Positions 11,010 to 23,288 are shown, counted from the first letter of the stretch. The stretch is 64,000 nt of DNA from Jaapia argillacea MUCL 33604 (GCA_000697665.1 KL197712.1:1268957-1332956), one strand, 5' to 3'. Notes: generated by a model not told the origin, from the letters alone. A program made the numbers and translations.

Positions 11010-12122
11010 ATGGCATCCCGGTCCAGGCAGTATATCGACCTGATCCTACAGGCACTTGTGAAGTGGCCAAACTGGGATCCTTCACACCAAATCTACGTGA
11101 GTGGCCGCCGATCACTTTCGCCTCTCAATGAGTTCAGATTTTGATCCCGCACATTCGCTAAGGTGGGTGACTATGGCGTCGTCGATAAAGAAACTGGCGC
11201 CTTGAACGTGCAGGGCAATATCTACAACGATTCGGATCCCCTCCATGTCAAAATCTCGGAGATGACGAAAAAATATCCTCCAGAGGAAGCGGAGGCCGTC
11301 GAACCAGAGATAGTGTCCAAAAATGTCAGCAAAGGGGAACTCCAGCAAGACCCGTGTGTACTTCATCCCACCTCCCTGTTTTTTTCTCCTGATATGTTGG
11401 CAGCGGCACTCCAGGCGTCAAGGAAGCCGAGATCAAAGGAACCTGGAAGTTTAACAACAAGCCTGGCGCCTTACTTCTGATGGCTCAACCTCAAACCACT
11501 CGAATGCCTAAGGAACTCTTGGTTGAGATGGCTCCGTTCAAAGAGATCCTGGAAGTGGAATCGATCGTTACGGAAGTGACGACATGCCCAGCCTACAGCA
11601 TGTACTTTTCGAATGCAGGTGAGCGGTCCTCACGATCACTATTCCCGAGCACAACTCAGCCTATATCAGACGGGAATGAGGTCTCACTATCACTCATCGG
11701 AAAGATCCCTACCGACGCTTCGAGTAATCAATCGACCCTCCCTGCGAAGTGGTGGAGCTCGGTCAAGGAATCGTCAAGTGCGGCAGCTGAGCCGCTGAGA
11801 CAGGGCTGCGATTCGACTGGTCTCACGAAATACACGCCTCTATTTGCTATGAAGCGACGAGCAATTAGGAAAGTTGTATTCCGTGACTTGCGTCGCCCCA
11901 TCTACGACGAGCCGTGAGTAAAATGATGTTCCTTTGTATCCTGACATTTAACCGCGCATCTTCCAGATGGGTCGAAACCCGCCAAGCTTGGGAGCAGCTC
12001 GATGATGCCGGAGAGGAGATTATATGGGAGGATCCTGTGAGTTCACTTTCTTTCAGGGACAGTCATTGAGTCTGACGACCATGCGTTAGCTCTTCACAGC
12101 ACCGGACACGTGGAAACCTTAG
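11010..12122 (+). CDS. Candidate fungal gasdermin-like protein, copy B
   Basis: Six exons: 11010-11096, 11163-11353, 11404-11618, 11670-11913, 11967-12036, 12090-12122, giving 279 aa. Same exon lengths and phases as copy A (87 nt first exon, 70 nt fifth exon). Order of conserved features: MASRSRQYIDLIL and WDP (exon 1), GDYG and GNIY (exon 2), IKGTWKF, GALLLM and TEVTTCPAYSMYFS (exon 3), EVSLSLIGKIP, PAKWWSS and YTPLFAMKRR (exon 4), then an acidic C-terminal segment WEQLDDAGEEI (exon 5) and a 10-residue end. No signal peptide or TM segment. The two copies differ most in the loop after GNIY and before the C-terminus. Function as in copy A: gasdermin-like is my best guess; the divergent arrangement and CHAT neighbour support it indirectly. 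Confidence 0.55.
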
Positions 12123-15100
12123 TGACTTGTCTCGGTATTGTCCCAAACCTTTGTAACACCTAGTGGGACCCTCCTTGATATTCCCACCAATATTTGAAAC
12201 GGGTTCGTCGATACGGCGACTCGAACCGATGACGCCAGCAGTTGCACGATCTTTCGGCTTGATGTTCTCTGACCCAGCTGCTTGTTGCTTTCAACTCCAA
12301 AGCATTCGCGACTGGTTTTCCGGTACATCAAGCTTCCATCGCTTTGTGTTTGTGACAATCAGGATTCATCCTCTCTAACGTCGTGGCGTCCCTTTTCAAG
12401 ACTAAGACTCGAGTCAGATAAACTCGTCCTATCATCTCCGCCTCTGATCATGGGCTGTGGAACTCAACAACCTGAGTCGGACCACCCCACGTCAGTCGGG
12501 CTTATGCTGTGGGTATGGTGAGAGAATATGAATGCCAGCGAGATAAACCCTTCATTGATTATTAATTATTCGTCATTTCACTGCAAACCAGGAAAAGCGA
12601 TTCGACCCTCGCCGGTCACCGACAGACGTCGGTCTTTCCCAGCGCCACCCACTTTGGAGATCACCGCATGTAACCAATCATGGGCGTGGATCAGACGACC
12701 CCCAAGCCAGTTGATGTTTTAAGATTACACATGACGATCAGCTCACACAAGGTGCATTCGATTCGTTACCCTCCTCTCAGTTACTGACGAACATCTTGTC
12801 CATCACATCTGGTGCAGCATGGACGCCTTCCCTTCATGCGTTTTAGAGGACGTACCGCCCCATGCGTGATTCAGTATCCGGTCATTCATAATTCGATTAC
12901 TCCCTCGTTGACTTGAACTTATCGAATTCCATACGCTGCCAGCAAGCCAGCGAACGTTCCCTTTGTTAATGCGTTGGGGTGGAAATGAACTTTGTCGAGG
13001 ACCCGTGTACTCCTTGCAACTTACTGTCTGGACGAGCTACGTCAACCCTAAACGACAGGTGTGTCTTTGTCCAGAGGGTCGCAACTTCTTTTGGGCCTGC
13101 TGCTGATGCTCGTTCAATGTTCCACGCACAACCTAAATTTTGACGTAAAAACCCTCAGCGTTCGTCTTCACTATTGTTTTCCCTTTCCCCTCTCCCGGCG
13201 CCTAATGTACACTAATAGGGATATGGGGAACCGAAGATATTCCCCATCTTTCCCGGCTTACTTGATCCCATGGAGTTCTTTCCCTCTATGCCGACTTTAT
13301 GCTTGAATTCCTCACAGTTCTCGACAGCCCTCTCAACAATTTCCAAGTACGACTATAATGGACGGCCTTCCGGTCCGCAACTCAACGTACTCTGATGGCA
13401 CTCTACCGGCCTTTTGTTTACGTCCATGGTCACCGGTCCGAAATCCTGATTCTCATGCTGCAGTCTCTCTGCGAGACAAAGCGGCGATCCGTTGTGAGGT
13501 CTTGCCAAGGTTAATGTTGCGGTACCCTTCACAAAGTTCCCCCGCCTTAAATTCCTTCCTTCCGGATGCTTGTGTTGCGTCCCGACGACCGCATACCTTC
13601 CTGCAACCCTGGATATGATGTCATGGCCTTCTCTGTCAACGAAGATTACGAGCTACGGCACAACGTTGGAAGGAAGTTGCCTGCGAAAATCCTCCTCTTG
13701 ACCGCTTTCATGTCGGGTGATTCGTTCGTGTCCAAGTTTTTCACCCTGCTCTTAACCAGTTCATCCCTTAACCGTTCATGGCCCCTGCCATGTCCAAGGA
13801 TGTGCTCTCGTCGTCTTGATCTTGCTGCCCTCCCGCGCAGCGGTCTGAGATGTTTTCGTGGCTCACGGCCGGCGGTTTCTCAACAATTCTCCAAAGTCTA
13901 GGTTTGTCCAGCGGGGTTATTCCGATGAGAGATGTTGATCTTGCACTATAGATTTGACAGGACGTATTGTTGGTCGTGTGCTTCCAACCAGTTCTCACTG
14001 GGGCCCAAGGTCTAATTATTCCAACCCCAGATCTTTCCGAGCCCAGAAGCCAAGGACACCTGTACCTGCTTCCTCCCAAGGTAGTCCCTCCATTTTACTC
14101 CTTATCAGAATCTCAACTGTGCGTTGTCGAGGCCTGATGATAGTCAGCCTTGTCTTGAACGTGTTGACTCGTAACTATCGGAGAACCCCAATGTGTCAAC
14201 CCTCCAACTCAGGTTCTTGATCGAATGCATCATCTCCACACCCTTGACAGAAATTCTCTGCGGTATGCCACGTCCAGATTTCCCCGGATCGTTTGTGGAT
14301 TCTTCCATCTGTTCGACTGCCAAGGGAGTTCCACCGATTGGCTGTGTGATTAACTGCTGTGCAGATTGCGAACTCGCTTCCTTGTTTTTCTGGTTTCCTT
14401 TATACCCAGTTCGTGGACCTACCATGACATGGGATACCATGTATGTGCCGTCCTATCAGTGGAATCAATCCATTCTGGTGAACGTTCGTTCTCAAGTTTG
14501 ACGCTCGTGCTTAATCTGCACCGAATCGATCTTCATCACTGTTTCACCCACGAGTAACTTGCCTCACTGATATACTTGGCTGGGTACTTACTCGAGCGTC
14601 GATCGGTGCATTCTTGTCGATCTGATTTGTGGGCGTTGGAATGGAGAAGGTGTACTTGTGATCACTTTGCAGGAATGTAATTCCTCGGGTCATAGGTGTA
14701 CTGCAGTGACTAGGGCAGCGGGCAACGGCAGTTCTTGGGGCATCCGTACGTCTATGACTCCACCACACCCATGTTATCACCAAGCCCAATTCGAAATGCA
14801 GTATCACCTCCGAAGAACTTGCCCAGTTTGGACAAATATCTCTTTCGCAGTTATTTCGTATCAGCGGCGCAGGACAGTCATGACTTCAGTCTCTCGTCCG
14901 GAGTTCACTAGGCGTCACAGAGATCTTTGTCACTGCGCGAGCCGACATCCAAGAAATGGATTACATTGCGCAGTGGGAGTCAAAATGAATCATATATTGG
15001 AGCCCAGCGCGCTTCCGTTATCTGAGAAGGTAAGGATACGATCGCCGAGGCTGATCACGTCTGTTCTCGTTGGTGACCGTCCTGCGGTGGGTTTGTCGAC

Positions 15101-15899
15101 GAACCGCCATTCGGCACAACACAGATGCGAAGTGGAGTCGGAAGCTAATGCTGTTTTTCCCCTGCGTTGAGCGTTTCCGGTCTCCGCACCCGGTGTCCTT
15201 TACACGACTTTCTGCTGTGACGGATTCTTTTGCGATTCTTTCCCCCACGGACATCCACGTGGAGGGGACTTCGGCCGAGTTTGGCTGGAGGGCTGTAGTT
15301 GGTACACTGTTGCCTACATCCAAAGGGACCCCTTCAGTGCTGTATGGTAATAAGACCACACAGTTCCGGGTCTATTTATCATGCAGAACAAAATTTTAAC
15401 ACTCGAGGCTGAATCCCAAGATCCAGGAAAGCTTGAAATCGACACGAGGCGGTAAAGGCCCTGACTACAAACGGATTGAAATTTCCGAAATTAGAAGGAC
15501 TACCCACCTTCGATTGTCTCCGCCCTCGCCAAGTTGCTGTACACACCCCTATACAAACAAGCGCCCGGTATCTTACCTATAAATGCATCCCATATTTCGT
15601 AGTATTAGTGCTCGTGAAGTTGGGAAGATACTGCTCCAGATTACGAACGTAGCCGCTCCCATTACCGACGGCCTTATCTCATTTAACGCCTTTTCAAACT
15701 CCTGTCTGAGATTTTGGGTACGCGATCTCAGGGTTATTACTACCTTCTCATCGGGATTCATACCGGAATTGATGTGCGGTTTGCCTCCCCGCTAAGCTCT
15801 TCCCTTGACACGAGGCCTGCGACTTTACTCATAAGCCCCAGTCATCGGCATTCTCTCGCCTTTCCTTCTCCCTCGTCCCCATCCCCATCCTTATTCACC
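12123..15899. other. 3.8 kb stretch without a supported gene
   Basis: All open frames are short (mostly under 110 codons, the longest 170), on both strands, without splice-consistent continuation or recognisable motifs. No TIRs, LTR pairs or tandem repeats are evident. The final 60 nt before 15900 are CT-rich (CCTCGTCCCCATCCCC), as expected for the promoter or leader of the next gene. It could hold non-coding transcripts or a decayed gene or element too old to recognise by eye. Confidence 0.4.
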
Positions 15900-18800
15900 A
15901 TGGACGCCCTCAAGAGTCTACTCACACCACTCGTCAATACTGGTGCTATCCAGGATACGATGGTACGTTCGAACGACTGTATTAGCGTACTGTGGAAAAT
16001 TCTGACCCCATCTCCTGCAGAAATTGGTCGTCATCGGTGGAACCGTCGAAACAGCCAGACGAATATCTTCATCAGCGTGGAATGGTTTCGTTGACTGTAC
16101 GTGACTTGACTCTTCATCGTCGTTGTGTGTTGACACGGTTGCAGCCTTTTTCTTGACTGCACACTTTAGCCAGGAGGATTACCCATATGACTGGTGAGTT
16201 ATTGTTCTCACCGTCCTTGTCTACCTGTTCTGACTTTTCTGACTATCCCAGGTTAATGCACTGGCTCTCAAAGGTGAGAAGGCCTCCTTATATCACTCTG
16301 GTACTTGGCTGATGCGAGGTTGCAGCAACCTGCCTGGGGAAGAAGTCGGGAGTTCGATATCACCACTCGCTCTGTTGGACGAAATTCGATTACTCAGACA
16401 ACTGCGGGTGACTTGGTTGATGATCAGGAGGAGGAGGTTGATGAAGTCCTCTCGAACGGCAAGAAGAAGCGAAAGGTCGCATTTATGCCAAGCCTAGGTG
16501 AGTGATCATAGCCGTCTCTTTAAACTCCCATCGCTAATATGACGTTCATACGCTCAGACACCACCCACACTATCTACTACCACGGCCACTGGCTGCGCGT
16601 GAGGACTGATGAACTCCCATGTGGAACTGAAGTTGACTCATTTTCTTTTGCAGATAACACGTACCAAGCGCTGTCAAGATTACGGATACTGCGCGGAACT
16701 AAAAATTAGGTATGATGCCTGAAAAACTGCGCTGATATTCCGTACTTACCGGCAGATTAGTGTGGTGGCGCGCAATAACGACATTCTGAAGAAATTGGTC
16801 CTCGAAGCGAAGCGTGAATACGAGAAGGATGCCGAGCATCGCGTACATATCTTCATGGCTGACACGTAAGATCCTCCCCTTCATTGTTGTCGACCAGACT
16901 TGGTTAACCCATTGAACAGCAGTTACGGTTGTTGGCGCTGGAACGGCGCTCGTCAGAAGCGCCCAATGAGCTCCATTGTATTGGAGCCCGGCGTCAAGGA
17001 GATGCTCCTAGCTGACTGCAAAGATTTCCTGCAATCGGAGGATTGGTATGTGTCCCAACTATCATTGTTTGAATGTAATCAATTCACGTTGCTAATTCCC
17101 AGGTACGCCGAGAGAGGTTTGTGATGACTGTTACCCCGGAATATCTTCACGCTCACCGTCTTTCCAGGTATCCCATTCCGACGTGGATATCTCCTTTACG
17201 GTGTTCCTGGAAGGTTGGTGCTATCCTCATTAGCGGCGCCCCCACACCAACTAATGTGTTTTATAGTGGCAAGACTTCTTTGATCCACTCTCTGGCTGGA
17301 GAGCTCGGGCTGGACATCTATGTCGTCAGCCTTTCTTCCAAGGGGTACGCTACTCTCCGTATCGTCCTGGCTTGATCTAACCGTTGGCGAATAGGATGAG
17401 TGATAATACCTTAGCGACGTTGATGGGCCATGTACCGTCAAGGTTGGTTCATCATCTGATGCCAGTTATCGAATACCGTCTCACATCACCGACTCTTTGT
17501 AGATGTATCTTGTTGTTGGAAGATCTAGATGCTGCCTTCACCCGATCGGTAACCCGTGATTCGTCGTCGACAGGTACACCTCCAGCGACATCGTCCACAT
17601 CCACCGTAAAAGAAACCAAGGAAAGTGAGAGTGACGGCTCAACCCTTAGTCTTAGTGGGCTATTGAACAGCCTGGATGGTGTTGCGGCCGCGGAAGGGCG
17701 GTACGTATCTTCCTCTCTTCGGTCACGGATTTTGCTCATCACACTGCGCCGCTAGTCTCTTATTTGCGACGACCAACCATATCGAGCGATTGGACCCCGC
17801 GCTCAGCCGCCCTGGTCGCATGGATGTGTGGGTAAACTTCAAGCATGCAACCAAATTCCAGGCGGAAGGTATCTTCAAATGCTTCTTCCCCTCCAAGAAG
17901 GCTGCGTCGCCGGTTGCATCGTCAACAGCCTCTTCGACGACAACATCAGCGTTGTCATCGCCAATGTCATCCACTGTATCGCTTCCCTCGCCAACGCCTG
18001 AATCGCCCTCCGCAGCACAAGATCATCTTGCTGTTCCCAAACGCAAGACGCATGTAGTTCCGCTCTTAGATGAGGAAGAAATCTCTCAGCTTGCTAAGCG
18101 TTTCGCAGAGTCTATCCCCGAGAATGAATTGAGCGTACGTCGGAGGTTGATCCCTTCGTTGTGGTGTATTGTGGTACTTAGTATTCGTTCCAGGTTGCTG
18201 CCCTTCAAGGATACCTCTTGAAGAATAAGACTCGGCCGCGAGAGTCCGTCGCAGAGGTGGATGCCTGGATTATTCAAGAACGTGAAACGAGGGAGAGGCT
18301 CAAGAAGGAGAAGGAAGAGGTATGGATTGACCTACCTCGCGAACACGTTCATCAACTGATGATCCTCACTAGCGCGAAGCCAAGGAAAAGAAAGAGGCCG
18401 AGGAAAAGGAACGCAAGGAGGTACTCGCATTTTCCTTCCATCGTTTGCCCACAACTTATGCTTGTCCGTCTTGCAGAAGGAAGAGAAGGCCGCCAAGGAG
18501 GTAGGCAAATCGAAAACTCTTGGTTGAAAGACTGTCGCTAACGTGTCCTTGCCATCCCGTAGAAGGAAGAGAAAGAAGCCAAAGAGGTAAGCCAAACTAC
18601 TCTTCGCTCTTGACCGTCGTTAACGAATATGTTCGTCCTCCAGAAAGCTGAGAAGGCCGAAAAAGCTGAAAAGAAGGAGGCGAGGTCCAAAGCCAAGAAG
18701 TCCCGTAGCGAGAAGGCTGAGCCATCGAAGACCATTACTGAAGATGCGCCATCCGTCCCTGCGAAGGAGCCAACGACCTCCAGCGAGTCCGCGTCGAGTT

Positions 18801-18997
18801 CCGAGTCTGAGAGTAGTTCGAGTGCTGGCATCGAAGCTGACACTGAAGAGAGCGTGACGTCGGAAGATGAGAGTGAGAAGCCTGATGAGAAGAGTGCTGA
18901 TGAAAAGGAAACTGCGGTCGCGACCGAGAAGAAGGAGAAATGGGTCGCCGTCAAGACACAAACGATCCCCGTCGCCGTGGAATCGACGGCCGCATAA
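15900..18997 (+). CDS. BCS1-like mitochondrial AAA ATPase
   Basis: About 17 exons, starting at [11 protein letters not shown]. The early exons match the BCS1 N-terminal region ([29 protein letters not shown]). Walker A is GVPGSGKTS, split by an intron at about 17217-17268; Walker B is [12 protein letters not shown] (about 17505-17540). Sensor and second-region motifs follow: [23 protein letters not shown]1 is an inner mitochondrial membrane AAA translocase that moves folded Rieske protein; fungi also keep diverged BCS1-like paralogs, so I do not call this the orthologue. Odd: the AAA C-terminus continues into a Ser/Thr-rich linker, then a Lys/Glu-rich charged tail spelled by several tiny exons (see finding), ending in an acidic Ser/Glu-rich segment and stop at 18995-18997. 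The tail is unlike canonical BCS1 and looks species- or lineage-specific. Confidence 0.85.
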
Positions 18998-19956
18998 TCT
19001 CGTCGCCCCCGTTGGCGCCGCCGTCCCGCCAACCTTGCCCTCCTAACGGATCGTGTTCCCTTGATGCCTTGCGCCTTGTACAATTTCTCTCTTTCAGTCT
19101 TGGACCATCTAATTTTTGTCGTATACTTGGTAGATTTGCTTTCGGCCAAAAAGGTCACTCTTGGGAATATCGAGGAGGAACCGTCGATCGTAGAACGATA
19201 TGACAGTCGTTACGGGTGATTGATGTTTGGTAGTCAATTGGAAATGAATACAGTATAATGGAGCGAAATCAGTGGCTGGTCTTCGGGTTGGAAGAGGGGA
19301 ACCAAATCACCAAAGAACAGAGGTTGGATCAGCTATGTGGTGTCGGTGGACTTCAACATCTCCGACAGGCCGCCAGCTAGGCAGCATCTGCCTCCTCTGG
19401 GGTGGTTCACGACTCTCGTCGCAGCTGGATAATGATCGAGGTTTGCTCATTGGAAGGCCAATCAGACGATCCTTCAGTGAAACAAGGTTATGTGATCGGC
19501 ACGAAGGGACGATTGAGTTTTACATACATCAGAATCTGTATTCACATAGACCATGAAAGATCGATTCGACCTCTCTCGTAGAGCAGATAGAGACTCTTGC
19601 AAACTCCAGCCCAAGAAAGGAAGAAGAGGGATAGTCCGCCAATCCAAGATGAAAGCCGCCCAAGATCTTGCCGGAGATGAAAAGCTTGGGACGCATATAG
19701 GCACCACGGAAATTGCAGTGCCAGTCCTCTTAGCGCTGAGACGAAGTAGGGGGTTGAAAAGCAAAAGGTCCTGAGCAAGGTTGGAAGCATTTTAAAGATT
19801 ATCGCGTAGGAAATCTGCTGCCAATCCTGCAATCGATCGATATCAAGATGGCAGAACGCGATATGTGACAGACGCGTGACATACCGCGTAGCGTGATGCT
19901 CACGCGCCTTCAAACACTTCCCTACACCACGATACTGTTCCCTTCTTTATTCTCAA
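18998..19956. other. Intergenic, one weak minus-strand ORF (19542-19913)
   Basis: Holds the 3' end of the BCS1-like gene and the promoter of the RNase H2C gene. A 123-codon minus-strand frame (19542-19913) has a hydrophobic middle (GRLSSWIGGLSLFFLSWAGV) and might be a small membrane protein, but it abuts the divergent RNase H2C start and I find no homologous motif or clean intron. Left unannotated as a gene. Confidence 0.3.
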
Positions 19957-20814
19957 ATGGTATCCCCTCCTGTCCTCCAGATATCCTTTCCGACGGATGG
20001 ATCAAAGCTACCAGAATGTTCACCACATCTTATGCCGTTCCATATTGGCCATACAGGCCCCGCACCGATATCCACCTATTTTCGCGTCAAAGCTGTACCA
20101 GCTCCTGGTGGATTTCCACCACCCAGCGAGAACCAGAATGGTTCCGCGGCTGATTTAGCAGGGGATGGAACCACAGGCGAGGGATCGTCGGCGAAAGAGG
20201 GTGACAAGGTGGACCAGGATGTTGAGATGAAGGAGCTGGAGGAGACGAATCCTCAAGCCGTACCTCCACCGGCTGATCCCCAGGTATCAACGGTACTATC
20301 ACCATCACCATCCGCCCCCCAACCTCCGCCCTCCAACTCTGCACGTTTCACAGCTGCGTTCCGAGGGCGAACCGTTCACGGGCTCACCATCGACCTCCCA
20401 GAGGGCTACGGGGGTATCGTCCTCCAATCACCCGATACCAAAGTTGACAAGGACGATAAACGGAAGGACGCAAATGGGTCGGAGAAGCCTAGGAGGTCGG
20501 CAAGGCGGATGGAGGTAGACGAGGAAGACGGCCTGGACGATATACATGAGGATTCAGCCTCGGTTCCTGTACGAACACTTGAGCTGACAGGTACATTCTC
20601 TTCGTTCGTCCTCTGGCACCCGGATATCCCAGTGGATGACGGGAAAGACGAATATGTCCGTGCGTTGACAGAGTGGACGAGTTTAGCTGCTGAGGTGAGA
20701 GATCCCCATCCCCGTCGCTCAGTCGTGACACTGACTTACCACCCAAAAGATACATCGAATAGAAGATTAGCTACCTTCACTGAGGACCCGTTGTTTGCTT
20801 CATGGGACACTTAG
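19957..20814 (+). CDS. Ribonuclease H2 subunit C (Rnh203/RNASEH2C family)
   Basis: Single exon, 285 aa. Non-catalytic subunit of the heterotrimeric RNase H2, which removes ribonucleotides from DNA in the nucleus. Family signature blocks are visible in order: HLMPFHIGHTGPAPISTYF (residues about 24-42), then FRGRTVHGLTIDLPEGYGG (about 134-152), then FSSFVLWHPDIPVDDGKDEYVRALTEW (about 214-240), which is the typical W-x-D..P..D-x-Y..A block near the end. Between the blocks are long low-complexity inserts (Pro/Ser-rich at about 95-130 and an Asp/Lys/Arg-rich stretch at about 160-200), so the protein is longer than the yeast subunit. The start was taken as the first ATG of the frame, and the first conserved block follows closely. 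Confidence 0.9.
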   Translation: MVSPPVLQISFPTDGSKLPECSPHLMPFHIGHTGPAPISTYFRVKAVPAPGGFPPPSENQNGSAADLAGDGTTGEGSSAKEGDKVDQDVEMKELEETNPQAVPPPADPQVSTVLSPSPSAPQPPPSNSARFTAAFRGRTVHGLTIDLPEGYGGIVLQSPDTKVDKDDKRKDANGSEKPRRSARRMEVDEEDGLDDIHEDSASVPVRTLELTGTFSSFVLWHPDIPVDDGKDEYVRALTEWTSLAAEVRDPHPRRSVVTLTYHPKDTSNRRLATFTEDPLFASWDT

Positions 20815-21309
20815 ATACCACACAGTTGTCGGGACGAAACTTGTATTCAGCAGAATATCAAGTACCCATGAACGCACAGCGCAGATATACCGAAACCAAA
20901 GAGTGATCAAACCAAAAGAAGTATCAGGTAGCTCGAGTAGGTACGTCCCCCGCGACTACCCACTCAATAACCGACACAAAAAACCCGCAACGAAAAATGA
21001 AATAAAAATGAATAAGATGATTGGGGGGGGGGTAACAACGAAGATGCAACACAAACGATGCCATGTATCAAGGTCCATGCAAAAAGTCCCAAGTAGGTCG
21101 AAATGCGAAATGCGAGAGACGGCATTAATGGGGAATGATACGTTGAACGTGATAGCGTCGTGAGTGAAGCGATGTGATGCGACGAAATGTGCGTGGGGGG
21201 ATGGGAAGTAACGCATGATGTTTTCCCTCATCCATAACCAAACCAAACCAGAAAAAATCAAGCCAACTATTCACCAGTCCAACGTTCCCTTGCTCCTCTT
21301 TTCTCCTCC
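20815..21309. other. Convergent intergenic region
   Basis: About 500 nt between two convergent genes. Contains a G9 run near 21024-21032 and A-rich blocks (AAAAACCC, AAAATGAAATAAAAATG) suited to 3' ends and polyadenylation. No gene seen. Confidence 0.5.
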
Positions 21310-22213
21310 TTACAACATGACCACAAACCCAACAGCAGTCAACCCAAGCGCCACAACAGCACTCTTCACAACACCCCACTCCAAACTCGACGCTCCCGAA
21401 GTGCTAGAAGTAGCAGGCGAAACAGCAGCCGACGATCCAGTACCGGTGGAAGTGGAACCACCAGTGGCAGCAGGAGTACCAGCAGTCTTGGTCACCAAAC
21501 CCGACGAAGAGGACGAAGGGACAGAGATGAGAGAAGGCGAAGATACGGAAGAGGATATGCTGCTTGAACCGGAGGATGAACCACTAACGACGACCGACGA
21601 GCCGGTCGTGCCGGGAGGGGGTGTACCGCTGGAAGGGTTGACGAGGGCACCAGTGCCCCACGGGATGGCTGCACCGCCGGGTTGAGTGGCGTTGGTGGGA
21701 GGAGTGGTCTGGCCATTCGCTCCTGCAATCGTGAACCGGGTGGTCCAATATTTAGTGGTGGACCCTGGGGTGGAGAATTGGTAAAAGTAGATGGCGGAGT
21801 TGGGTGTCACCTGGGATGATAGGGGGTACGTCAGTAAGGGGGCGGACAGGACGGAACATGTGCATACCTCAGGGCAGGGATACGTGTAAGGGGTCTTGGT
21901 AGGATCTGTTCCGTCAAGGGTAACAACAGCTAAACACGACAAATCCACACGTAAACGATGCCGTTCCACGAGCCAAAAAAAAAGAGGGAGACTCACTGGT
22001 AAGGTGAACCATGTTGAAATTGTCACCAGTCATGAGCTCGATGCTCATGGTCTTCCATGTACCAGTGGTATCAGGAGTCCAAGTAATGGAGCACTGCTGG
22101 CCCTCATTGAAGGAATCACCTGGACCGGGAGCGGTGGGAGTGGGATCCGCACGAACGGCGAGTAAAAGAGACGAAGACGCGAGGAGAGCGGTGAACGTTG
22201 CGAGAGTGAACAT
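21310..22213 (-). CDS. Secreted GPI-anchored Ser/Thr-rich protein (Kre9/Knh1-type N-terminal fold)
   Basis: Three exons: 21997-22213, 21868-21929, 21310-21810, giving 259 aa with matching phases. N-terminal signal peptide MFTLATFTALLASSSLLLAVRA, then a short beta-sandwich-like domain with EGQQCSITWTPDTTGTW, TLDGTDPTKTPYTYPCPEV and YFYQFST (about residues 25-130); this is the pattern of the fungal Ser-Thr-rich GPI-anchored membrane family. A long Ser/Thr/Gly/Pro-rich stalk follows, very likely O-glycosylated. The last about 22 residues are hydrophobic (VVALGLTAVGFVVML at the end), as needed for GPI attachment, with a Ser/Gly omega-site region just before. Acts at the cell surface or wall; the exact role in the family is not settled. 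Confidence 0.88.
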
Positions 22214-23288
22214 CGTGTTGGCTCGAATTATGAGAAGGTGTTTGGTAACTATGGAGCACGAAGACGGCGGCGTGTCAGTAAAACATGGGAAAAAACAAAG
22301 GAAAAAGGGTGAGCCACGAACTTTTGTGGAATATGTGGGGATGGGAGTATAACGAATGGAGTTGTGCAAAAGAGCGACTGGATTTAAAGGAGAAAAGAGG
22401 CGGAGGTTGTAAGAGTGAAACAACCGTTGGATATGTTCGTTTCTTGCAGGTTTTTTCCAATAAAACGCGGCGCGGGCCAGCCACCCCGCATCGCCTCCCG
22501 ATATGGCAATCAAAATTACCATATCGGGATATCATTCTCACACGGCTGGAGCTCGCCTTGGCGTCGTTGATCGCAATGTGGATAGCCTCGACGGTGCTTG
22601 TATGCTACAGGCAGTGCAACGTTAATCTCTACACATGATATCATGCAACAGTATGTGTTTCGCGATCAGCGCCAGTGCCATGTTGTCATCCGTGTCCACA
22701 CACCGAGGAACAGGCGCCGGACCCATCAACGACAGGGGTCCACGACTCGGAAGCGTTGAGGCTGAGGGTCACTGGAGATGACTTGGCAATGAAAGGAGGA
22801 GGGGCAAACACCCAACCCCGACGGCAGGAGGAGGCTCCGCCGGAACCAATCATATCCCCGGCCACATCGTATCGTAGACTCAACCTTGCTCGACAACGAT
22901 CCTCGTGAACTTTAGCGAACATCGTCGGGCCATAGCAGAGCCCAAGCGCAAGTCCGCGAACGTCAAATTGGAACAAAATGGTCATCGGCCAATCACGGAT
23001 GCCGACGACTACCAGGGCCGAAGAGATGACTATCAGTGCACACCATCCGACACAACACCCAACCGCAACAGTCAGAATCGGGGGGGATGACAGCTGACCA
23101 GTACATCCTCCCGTAATGTACGGAAGACAGGCACGGGAGACAATCCGACGACTGACTTGCCTCCCTTTGGCATTCGCTTGACTGAAACATGGGACGCGAC
23201 AGCATATGGTCCGGGATGAAGAAGGGCCACTCGCTACACACGAGGCAAAGGGTGTACTCTCAATTCAAGAAAGAAGACGAAAGTACTC
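22214..23288. other. Intergenic, no firm gene
   Basis: Contains the promoter of the minus-strand GPI protein (22214 upward) and the 3' region of ATP4. A minus-strand frame open from about 23090 to 22640 (first ATG at 22985) is unusually long but has no upstream ATG in frame and no recognisable domain. A G7 run is at about 23079-23087. Nothing else seen. Confidence 0.35.

Noticed and set aside
12200-12235. Minus-strand GGTTCGAGTCG resembling a tRNA T arm
   Set aside because: Stem pairing fails at three of five positions and no complete cloverleaf can be drawn.
19542-19913. 123-codon minus-strand frame with a hydrophobic segment
   Set aside because: Overlaps the divergent promoter of the RNase H2C gene, has an in-frame alternative intron that breaks it, and no recognised family.
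22686-22985. 99-codon minus-strand open frame between the GPI protein and ATP4
   Set aside because: The frame is open further upstream without an ATG, no domain or splice support was seen, and it lies in the ATP4 3' region; left as unproven.
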